Shown piece after piece: positions 5,185 to 10,612 of a DNA stretch of 10,612 nt. The position numbers and the translations under genes were made by a program. The DNA comes from JAQTTT01 sp964565435 (GTDB lineage: Archaea; Nanobdellota; Nanobdellia; Tiddalikarchaeales; Tiddalikarchaeaceae). Numbering within the stretch: the stretch's first letter is position 1; the number at the start of each line of letters is the position of its first letter. The notes beneath the pieces are model-generated. The model was not told where the DNA came from. It did no database searches and saw only the letters and a program-made list of their open reading frames with translations. The DNA is taken from NCBI GenBank assembly GCA_964565435.1, contig CAZMEY010000025.1, forward strand, positions 1 to 10,612, in the 5' to 3' direction.

Positions 5185-6822
5185 TTAATCAATAAGCTTC
5201 ATTTCAAAGCCTATTAGGGGGTTTTCCATGCCGTTTTCAGAGATTAGTTTTGGCAATATTTCCCCAAAGTGCCCTATCTCTTTTCCGTTGGCTATTACTG
5301 CAGCGCTTCTGCCAATTATGTATTGGGGATAATCCTTTGGCTTTAAATCATATTTTATCCCAAACGAATTAAGAATCCATGTTGCTGCCTGCTTTGCTTC
5401 AGTGAAATCCGCTTCAGCATGGCTTGACAATAATGCCAAATAATTAGTTTCAACAACCTCATTTTTGCTTTTGCTGAATACTTTTCCAACCTCAAAAATT
5501 CGTTGAGGATAGGCATTGTGCGTGTTTTTAGCCATCCACTTTATGAGAATAGGCATTAATTCATTCCTTAAAACGCTCATTGTTGAGCTCATAGGGTTTT
5601 CTATCTCTATGCAATCCTGATTGAACAATGATTCCTTGTCGCACCTGTAATAATTAAGCACTTCCTGAAATCCCATTCCGACAACTAAATCCCTTGCCTT
5701 GTTTATGTAAATGCTTGACTCCATTAATCCCCCATTTGTTGCAATATCCAGTGGCTGGGATTCAATGTTTTCAAAGCCGTGCATTACTGCCAAATCCTCT
5801 ATGACATCAAATTCGTGCATTATATCTAGTCTGTAAAAAGGTATTTGAACGATTATTTCATCCTTGGAAATCCTAGAAATGCCAAATCTTGCGCGCAATA
5901 ATAAATCCTTTAATTCCTCATCGCCCCATTTGACCCCAATCCTTTTCTCAATACTCTTCTTTTTTACAATTATTGTTTTTGGCTCAACTATTGGCGTTGA
6001 GATTTTTTTCTTGCCCTCCTTAACTTTCATGCTGAATATTTTGCCTCCCCTGTCAGCCAATGCGCTGACAACTATGCTTAAAGACCCAAGCACAGTGGCC
6101 TTGTTTGTTCCAGTGACTTCAACCAAAACGCTTCTGGTTTCAGGGGTTATTTTCCCCACATCGTTGCTGTTAATTATAGGCGCCATTGAAAGCACTTTGC
6201 CTCCTGAATCAATCAATATTGGAACCTTGGAGTAATCTTGCAATATTTTTCCAAACTCTTTGCCTTTAGGGTGAAGTTCAAGTATCTCTTCAGGAGTCAT
6301 CTCTTCATTGAATCCTAATGGCACAAATTTAATATCCCTTTTTCCAACAGCCTTGTATTTTACAGGGAATTTAATCATTTCATAATTATATATTCCAATA
6401 GAACTCTTGGCCCTTTTTCTTCCAAAGCTTGTGTCAACCTTTAATTGAAGCTGCATCAATTGCTTTATCAAAAAATCATCAAACTTCAAGCCCTTAATAA
6501 CTGCGCATGCTATGAATGGCCTGATTTTTTTGACGCTTTTTTCAACAATTATCTCATTGCCTGAGCTTAAAATCTCATAATCTGGAATGCCTTTCTCCAA
6601 TCCCATTGCACCTTTAAGCGCCCTTGCCAATCCCTCAACATGCCACATGTCCGGGCGGTTGCTGTCAGCAGGCTCAAATTTTATAGTGTCATTTTTTATG
6701 TCAAGCTCTTCAACCTCTGACTTAACAAGCAATAGTTTTCTCCAAAGCTTCTCCTCATTCTTTGGAAGCTTTTTTCCAACCAATTTTTGAAAATCCTTAA
6801 AGCTTGCTTCAAATGTCGGCAT
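5185..6822 (-). CDS. pheT: Phenylalanyl-tRNA synthetase beta subunit, archaeal type
   Basis: The beta subunit of the (alpha-beta)2 enzyme that attaches phenylalanine to tRNA-Phe in the cytoplasm. At 545 residues it has the short archaeal/eukaryotic layout, without the N-terminal EMAP-type tRNA-binding domain or the C-terminal anticodon-binding domain of bacterial PheT. An N-terminal segment holds DSNRPDMWHVEGLARAL (53-69). The B3/4 region, which in this family houses the editing site for tyrosine misacylation, spans roughly 100-270 and contains SSIGIYNYE (140-148), PILIDSGGKVLSMAPIINS (201-219) and EVTGTN (235-240). The B5 DNA-binding-like domain covers about 285-360, with YRLDIMHEFDVIEDLAVMHG (330-349). 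A degenerate class II core follows (365-545). The ATG at 6822 overlaps the pheS end by 14 nt and has a strong GAGGTG 7 nt upstream. Confidence 0.97.
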   Translation of the reverse strand: MPTFEASFKDFQKLVGKKLPKNEEKLWRKLLLVKSEVEELDIKNDTIKFEPADSNRPDMWHVEGLARALKGAMGLEKGIPDYEILSSGNEIIVEKSVKKIRPFIACAVIKGLKFDDFLIKQLMQLQLKVDTSFGRKRAKSSIGIYNYEMIKFPVKYKAVGKRDIKFVPLGFNEEMTPEEILELHPKGKEFGKILQDYSKVPILIDSGGKVLSMAPIINSNDVGKITPETRSVLVEVTGTNKATVLGSLSIVVSALADRGGKIFSMKVKEGKKKISTPIVEPKTIIVKKKSIEKRIGVKWGDEELKDLLLRARFGISRISKDEIIVQIPFYRLDIMHEFDVIEDLAVMHGFENIESQPLDIATNGGLMESSIYINKARDLVVGMGFQEVLNYYRCDKESLFNQDCIEIENPMSSTMSVLRNELMPILIKWMAKNTHNAYPQRIFEVGKVFSKSKNEVVETNYLALLSSHAEADFTEAKQAATWILNSFGIKYDLKPKDYPQYIIGRSAAVIANGKEIGHFGEILPKLISENGMENPLIGFEMKLID

Positions 6823-8326
6823 TTTTCTTCACCTCAGCATTTCTCAGCCATGACAAGTCAGTGCTAAAAATCTCCCTAATATCCTTTATTCCATAATTGC
6901 TCATAAAAGCCCTGTCAAAACCTAAGCCCCATGCAAGAACAGGGACTTTAACACCGGCAGGCTCTGTGACTTCTTTCCTGAAAATTCCTGCCCCTCCAAG
7001 CTCCATCCATTTGCCATTCTTAAAAATGTGCAAAGAAGCGCTTGGCTCAGTGTAAGGATAATAATCTGGCATTAAGATATATTTATCCGCCTTGGCAATC
7101 TTTTGCGCAAAGCTTCTGAGCAATGAAAGCAATGACGCAAGATTAACATCATCGCCGAGTATTATGCCTTCCATTTGCAAAAACTCTGCCCCATGCTTCC
7201 AATCAATCACATCAGGCCTTGCCATCCTGTCAATGATGAAATATTTTCCCGGAATCTCCAAATCCTTGCTCATCAATTTCCTTATGCTCGCACTTGTTGT
7301 CTGCGACCTTAAGACATGGATTTTACTAACCTCTTCATCCATTTTAACACCCCAGCCAGCGCTTCCATAAATCCCTTTCTCATGGGCTTTTTTAACCTTT
7401 TTAATGAACTTATTAAACTCTTTTAAGCTCCCTTTTTTTGGCTCTTTAATATAGAAAATGTCATGCACTGCCCTTGCAGGATGGTCTTGGGGCATAAACA
7501 ATGCATCGCAATTAGTGAAATTGGTTTCAACATATTTTCCAGCCATCTCCTTAAAGCCCATGCTGACAAATAACTCCTTAGTCTCATTAATGAACTCTTG
7601 GTAAGGGTGCTTTTTGGCAAAAATCGGATTAGGCATTGGATCTGAAACATTGTATCTTCTGAATTTTTTATTCTCCCATTCCCTTGATTTAATCAATTGA
7701 GGAGTAACCCTTTCAAGCAGCTCTTCATCGGCATTAATCCCTTTCTTTATCAATTGAAGGCCTAAAGGGGTTGCGCAAAACTCCCACTCAGTCCTGTCAA
7801 TGATTGAAGCCAATCCCCTTTGCGACAGCTCTTTCAAATCAGAATTTTTAAGCTCCTTTGAATCAATCTCCCCTTTTGATAGTTTTTCAAGCAAATCTTT
7901 TTTGCCAGCCTCTTTATCCAAATAATCCTTACCTAAATTAGTGATTTTTAATTCCCCTGAAAGGATATTTATCAATCCCTCTTTTTTGCAAACACCCAAA
8001 GCCTTGTTGAATTCGTTTTTTTCAAAATTGCCGAATTCATTCATTTTCTTTGGAGAATCTTTTAATGCTTCAAGCAATCTTATTTCGGGCAAGCCCTTAT
8101 CCAAGACATCAATCCCCCTTGCGGTTATTATTGCGGTTTTCTTCTTTAGCTCTTTGATTATTGCAAGCTCCTTGTTGCTAAGCCATTGGGCAGCTTTCAA
8201 AACCTGCAATTCCTGCAATCCTGACAGCTCTTGAGCCTTTTTTAAATCAATAGGTGCTGATAAATTCGCTAAAAGCTTTTTTTCAAAAGAATGCAAAGAA
8301 TCCATCAAGTTGCCAATAGTATCCAT
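6809..8326 (-). CDS. pheS: Phenylalanyl-tRNA synthetase alpha subunit, archaeal type
   Basis: The catalytic subunit of PheRS, a class II synthetase. Of its 505 residues, about 1-210 form winged-helix-like modules typical of archaeal/eukaryotic alpha chains (for example KAAQWLSNKELAIIKEL at 44-60). The catalytic core includes HPYQEFINETKELFVSMGF (240-258), FTNCDALFMPQDHPARAVHD (270-289), the motif 2 region LRSQTTSASIRKL (339-351), PYTEPSASLHIF (424-435) and motif 3 GGAGIFRKEV to VLAWGLGFDRAFM (444-475), followed by IREIFSTDLSWLR. The usual dipeptide after WGLG-x-x-R is L-A, here A-F, a mild variation. The ATG at 8326 has a TATA-like box 27 nt upstream; it is 40 nt from the nucS stop, so read-through from nucS is also possible. 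The 3' end contains the pheT ribosome site. Confidence 0.97.
   Translation of the reverse strand: MDTIGNLMDSLHSFEKKLLANLSAPIDLKKAQELSGLQELQVLKAAQWLSNKELAIIKELKKKTAIITARGIDVLDKGLPEIRLLEALKDSPKKMNEFGNFEKNEFNKALGVCKKEGLINILSGELKITNLGKDYLDKEAGKKDLLEKLSKGEIDSKELKNSDLKELSQRGLASIIDRTEWEFCATPLGLQLIKKGINADEELLERVTPQLIKSREWENKKFRRYNVSDPMPNPIFAKKHPYQEFINETKELFVSMGFKEMAGKYVETNFTNCDALFMPQDHPARAVHDIFYIKEPKKGSLKEFNKFIKKVKKAHEKGIYGSAGWGVKMDEEVSKIHVLRSQTTSASIRKLMSKDLEIPGKYFIIDRMARPDVIDWKHGAEFLQMEGIILGDDVNLASLLSLLRSFAQKIAKADKYILMPDYYPYTEPSASLHIFKNGKWMELGGAGIFRKEVTEPAGVKVPVLAWGLGFDRAFMSNYGIKDIREIFSTDLSWLRNAEVKKNADI
6830..6835 (-). promoter_or_regulatory. Ribosome binding site for pheT, inside pheS
   Basis: GAGGTG on the minus strand, 7 nt before the pheT ATG at 6822 and within the last codons of pheS. 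This is the strongest Shine-Dalgarno in the window and fits translational coupling of the two subunits. Confidence 0.8.
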
Positions 8327-8348
8327 ACACTAATTAATTAAAACCTTT

Positions 8349-8357
8349 AATTTTAAA
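8349..8357 (-). promoter_or_regulatory. TATA-like box for pheS-pheT
   Basis: TTTAAAATT on the minus strand, centred 27 nt before the pheS ATG, in the 40-nt gap after nucS. It suggests that pheST has its own leaderless promoter. It rests on spacing and base composition only, in an AT-rich spacer. Confidence 0.45.
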
Positions 8358-8366
8358 GTTTTTTAT

Positions 8367-9107
8367 TCAAAGATACTTGTTTATTTTTAATTGGTTCAGG
8401 CTTTCTTCCTTAAAGCTTTGCGGAGGATTGATTGGCTTATAAGAAAATCCCCAATCATTAAGCATCTTAAGCGCCCTTGGAGAAATGCTTGGCGAAGCAA
8501 TTATGCCAATCACATTTTTAACCCCTTTGCTTGACTTAACCTTTTCAACATATCTTCTTAATTGCGTCACTGCCCCAAGCCCTGCATTGTACCTCTTGCA
8601 TTCAACTATTACAAAATTCCCATGCGAGTCATGGCCAAAAACATCAAGGAATCCATAATCCGTTTTTTCTTCCCTATTTATTGGCTTAAAATCATCGCTG
8701 ATAAGAAGGGGGTTGTCATAAATCATGTCGCTCATATCTTTCTCACTGCCTACAAGCCTTAATTGCTCAGTGTCAACCAATGGATACGAGCTGATTGAAT
8801 GCACCTCAAATACATTTATAACCAATTCCTCTTTTGGCTTGACGCTTGAAGCTTTAAGCTCAAAATAGTCAAGCTCCATATTCATTGTTATCTCCGGCTT
8901 GCCGCTCATCCAATTGACAGGATTCCTGCCATTCGGCTTATGCACCAAGATGCTTGAATCGGATTTAATGATTATTATCCTATCCCCTTCCCCTAAGCTG
9001 CTTCTCGCCCTGCCAAAATAATTAATCTCACAATTGCACAAGACAATTGTCGCAAACTTTTTACCAATAGAGCTCTGAAGCGACAAAAACGCATCATTTA
9101 AATCCAT
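8367..9107 (-). CDS. nucS: Mismatch-specific endonuclease NucS/EndoMS
   Basis: An endonuclease that in archaea and actinobacteria cuts both strands at mismatched bases and works with the sliding clamp. The N-terminal DNA-binding domain shows SSLGEGDRIIIIKSDSSILVH (36-56) and GRNPVNWM (60-67). The C-terminal nuclease domain shows DNPLLISDDFKPINRE (131-146), DYGFLDVFGHD (150-160) with D155, NFVIVECKR (164-172) with E169 and K171, and GAVTQLRRYV (178-187) with Q182, the expected RecB-like catalytic set. The final residues QLKINKYL fit a PCNA-interacting box. Length (246) is normal for the family. The ATG at 9107 has a TATA-like box 28 nt upstream. It is divergent from the zinc-ribbon membrane protein, with 95 nt between start codons, and upstream of pheS on the same strand. 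Confidence 0.96.
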   Translation of the reverse strand: MDLNDAFLSLQSSIGKKFATIVLCNCEINYFGRARSSLGEGDRIIIIKSDSSILVHKPNGRNPVNWMSGKPEITMNMELDYFELKASSVKPKEELVINVFEVHSISSYPLVDTEQLRLVGSEKDMSDMIYDNPLLISDDFKPINREEKTDYGFLDVFGHDSHGNFVIVECKRYNAGLGAVTQLRRYVEKVKSSKGVKNVIGIIASPSISPRALKMLNDWGFSYKPINPPQSFKEESLNQLKINKYL

Positions 9108-9130
9108 AAGAAATAGGAGTTTTTTCCCAT

Positions 9131-9140
9131 TATTTAAATA
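9131..9140 (-). promoter_or_regulatory. TATA-like box for nucS
   Basis: TATTTAAATA (palindromic), centred 27-28 nt before the nucS ATG at 9107. It is a good match to an archaeal TATA element at leaderless spacing. Confidence 0.6.
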
Positions 9141-9172
9141 TGGCGCTTTTAATTAATCAGTTGAGAATAACA

Positions 9173-9180
9173 TTAATAAA
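9173..9180 (+). promoter_or_regulatory. TATA-like box for the zinc-ribbon membrane protein
   Basis: TTAATAAA centred about 26 nt before the ATG at 9203. An AAGGA at 9196-9200 is only 2 nt from the ATG, too near to act as a normal ribosome site. Confidence 0.45.
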
Positions 9181-9202
9181 ACAATAATCATTAGTAAGGA
9201 TC

Positions 9203-10516
9203 ATGGATTATCCTAATAAATGGAAATGCCCTAATTGCTCTGAATTGGTTGAAAGAAATAAAATCTGCCCTAATTGCAATTTCAGGTTTGGAACCCATTA
9301 TCCTAAACTATGGGAATGCCCTAATTGCTTAACAATTAATTCCGGCAATGAATTCTGCAAGGATTGCGATTACCCGAATAATTTATCAGCCCCTAAATTA
9401 TGGCATTGCCACAATTGCCAAACTATTGTGAAAGATTCTGATAAATGCGACATTTGCGGCTTTGGATTGAAAGAGATAAAAGAAGCGCCTGCGCTTGAAA
9501 AAAAAGTGCCAAAAAAAGAGTTATTCGGCAAAAAAAACATCTATGCAATAACAATTGGAATAATAGCATTAAGCATTATCTTGGTATTTTTCAGCATTGA
9601 TTTCTCTGCCAAGCCAGAACTGCTTAGCGAAGCGTTTGCAGGGCAGGCTTTTAGCAGGGATTATTTGCTAGCAACGAATTTGAATAAGGTTGTTTTTGAA
9701 TTAACCAGCCCAAGCGGCAAATTTTTCCAATATTTAGGTGCGAAAAAGTCAGAAAATATTTGGAGCCTAAAAAACATCTATCTTAATGAGAGCGGAAATT
9801 GGAGCATTAAAATAATAGGATTTAGCGGCTTAAGCACAATTGAATCAACGCATATATTAATTGTCAAAAGCTCATGCATCAATGAATCATATTGTTTTGG
9901 AGGCATTTGCTGCAATGGCTCATGCTTTAATCCCTGCAATGATTCCTCCTGCGGTGATGGAATGTCTTGCATAAATCCGAATACTTGCCAAGCAATGTGC
10001 ATAACCTCTCCGCTTGAATGCAACACTGTAACCATTGACGGAATTTGCCCTGCTGGATGCAATATCTACAATGATGCTGACTGCGTTTCATGCAGCTCAG
10101 GAGAGATGGTTTGCAATAATGCCTGCAAAAAGGTGTGCAAATCCAACCGTGATTGCAATGACAATGATTCATTGACTTTTGATAAATGCATTTTGATGAA
10201 TGATGAATGCAATAATTATTGCGAGAATAAATATTACTTGGGGGCTTGCAGCGATGGAAAAATTGAATACAATGGCTATTGCATAACCCCTTTATGCTTT
10301 ACTAAAAGCGATTGCGAAAAGGAAGGCTTTTATTATAATTGCATTAATCCGGGGGAAGTTGATGCTTATTGCTCTTATTTTACCTGCTCTGAAGGAGAGC
10401 TATTGTGCTCTAATGATAATATTGATTATTGCAAAATACCAGCATGCAGGAGTAATAGCGATTGCTCCAGCGGGTATTGCCAAAATCCCGGCAAATGCAA
10501 TGCCAAATGCATCTAA
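9203..10516 (+). CDS. Membrane protein: triple zinc ribbon, one helix, cysteine-rich exterior
   Basis: 437 residues in four parts. Residues 1-90 are three tandem zinc ribbons whose four cysteines repeat at exactly 30-residue spacing (C9/12/22/25, C39/42/52/55, C69/72/82/85), each introduced by a tryptophan (KWKCPNC, LWECPNC, LWHCHNC). A lysine-rich linker leads to one membrane helix (about 113-133), so the ribbons should be cytoplasmic by the positive-inside rule. Residues 150-222 look like a beta-sandwich (VVFELTSPSGK, LNESGNWSIKIIG). Residues 225-437 contain 36 cysteines, an even number suited to disulfides, including a repeat of roughly 50 residues starting CSSGE, CSDGK and CSEGE (297, 349, 395) with C-x5-C steps ending in D-C (KSNRDC, FTKSDC, RSNSDC). 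No known enzyme motif is seen; a surface or adhesion role is a guess. Confidence 0.88.
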   Translation: MDYPNKWKCPNCSELVERNKICPNCNFRFGTHYPKLWECPNCLTINSGNEFCKDCDYPNNLSAPKLWHCHNCQTIVKDSDKCDICGFGLKEIKEAPALEKKVPKKELFGKKNIYAITIGIIALSIILVFFSIDFSAKPELLSEAFAGQAFSRDYLLATNLNKVVFELTSPSGKFFQYLGAKKSENIWSLKNIYLNESGNWSIKIIGFSGLSTIESTHILIVKSSCINESYCFGGICCNGSCFNPCNDSSCGDGMSCINPNTCQAMCITSPLECNTVTIDGICPAGCNIYNDADCVSCSSGEMVCNNACKKVCKSNRDCNDNDSLTFDKCILMNDECNNYCENKYYLGACSDGKIEYNGYCITPLCFTKSDCEKEGFYYNCINPGEVDAYCSYFTCSEGELLCSNDNIDYCKIPACRSNSDCSSGYCQNPGKCNAKCI

Positions 10517-10526
10517 TAAAAATAGT

Positions 10527-10545
10527 TAAAAAATCTGATTTTTTA
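10527..10545 (+). terminator. A/T-rich hairpin with T-run after the membrane protein gene
   Basis: A perfect 9-bp inverted repeat, TAAAAAATC / GATTTTTTA, with one central T; the T6 run in the second arm suits archaeal termination. The first arm (10525-10534) also lies about 26 nt before the next ATG (10556), so it may double as that gene's TATA box. Confidence 0.5.
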
Positions 10546-10555
10546 GTAATTGTTC

Positions 10556-10612
10556 ATGCTAAAAGCAATTTTTGATTATGAAAGCGCAAGGGCCAAGGCC
10601 TACACAGTCATT
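10556..10612 (+). CDS. Start of an unidentified gene, cut by the window edge
   Basis: An ATG opens a frame of 19 codons (MLKAIFDYESARAKAYTVI) running off the window, preceded in frame by a stop at 10547-10549. It is 39 nt downstream of the zinc-ribbon membrane protein on the same strand, with a TATA-like stretch about 26 nt upstream and no Shine-Dalgarno. Too little is present to name a family. Confidence 0.5.
   Translation, partial: MLKAIFDYESARAKAYTVI

Noticed and set aside
5864..6235. 123-codon plus-strand frame inside pheT
   Set aside because: Shadow of the pheT reading frame; no recognisable protein and no promoter.
9778..10172. Minus-strand frames rich in His, Cys and Gln
   Set aside because: Reverse reading of the cysteine codons of the membrane protein; the plus-strand frame has clear domain structure.
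1..10612. CRISPR array, insertion sequence, integrase or attachment-site pair
   Set aside because: No regularly spaced repeats, no transposase or integrase frame, and no second copy of the tRNA 3' end were seen; the only long direct repeat flanks the N run.

Overview
This AT-rich window most likely comes from an archaeon, probably a small-genome lineage of the DPANN or Euryarchaeota type; that placement is inferred from gene content. The supporting genes are phenylalanyl-tRNA synthetase in its archaeal form (about 505-residue alpha, 545-residue beta), the Holliday junction resolvase Hjc, an archaeal Ogg2-type 8-oxoguanine glycosylase, the mismatch endonuclease NucS/EndoMS, a DUF4013 membrane protein, and a tRNA-His with no encoded CCA and C at the discriminator position. 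First genes of transcription units have an A/T-rich TATA-like box 26-28 nt before the start codon and no good Shine-Dalgarno, as in leaderless archaeal transcripts. Downstream overlapping genes carry clear GAGG-type ribosome sites.

Layout. 1-72: tRNA-His(GUG), clipped at its 5' end. 146-526: C-terminal remnant of an ABC transporter ATPase, starting just before Walker B. It ends stop-to-stop against an unrecognised 214-residue gene on the minus strand (527-1171). 1246-1345: a 100-N scaffold gap whose two edges carry the same 27 nt, so the contigs probably overlap. 1413-2078: an SdpI/DUF1648-type membrane protein. 3716-2082 (minus): a three-gene unit hjc - ogg - HAD-like protein. 3753-4442: DUF4013 membrane protein, divergent from hjc with a 36-bp shared promoter region. 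8326-4480 (minus): pheS - pheT, then a transglutaminase-like protein, with nucS (9107-8367) just upstream of pheS. 9203-10516: a membrane protein with three cytoplasmic zinc ribbons, one membrane helix and a very cysteine-rich exterior. 10556-10612: start of another gene cut by the window edge.

How the genes fit together. Three DNA-repair activities lie within 7 kb: recombination junction cleavage (Hjc), oxidised-base excision (Ogg) and mismatch cleavage (NucS, with a C-terminal PCNA-binding-like motif). PheS and PheT form the two subunits of one synthetase and overlap by 14 nt.

The strongest candidates for something new are the HAD-like protein in the repair unit, whose motifs run in the order III-IV-I-II and so look circularly permuted, and the zinc-ribbon/cysteine-rich membrane protein, with an exact 30-residue repeat inside and 36 cysteines outside.
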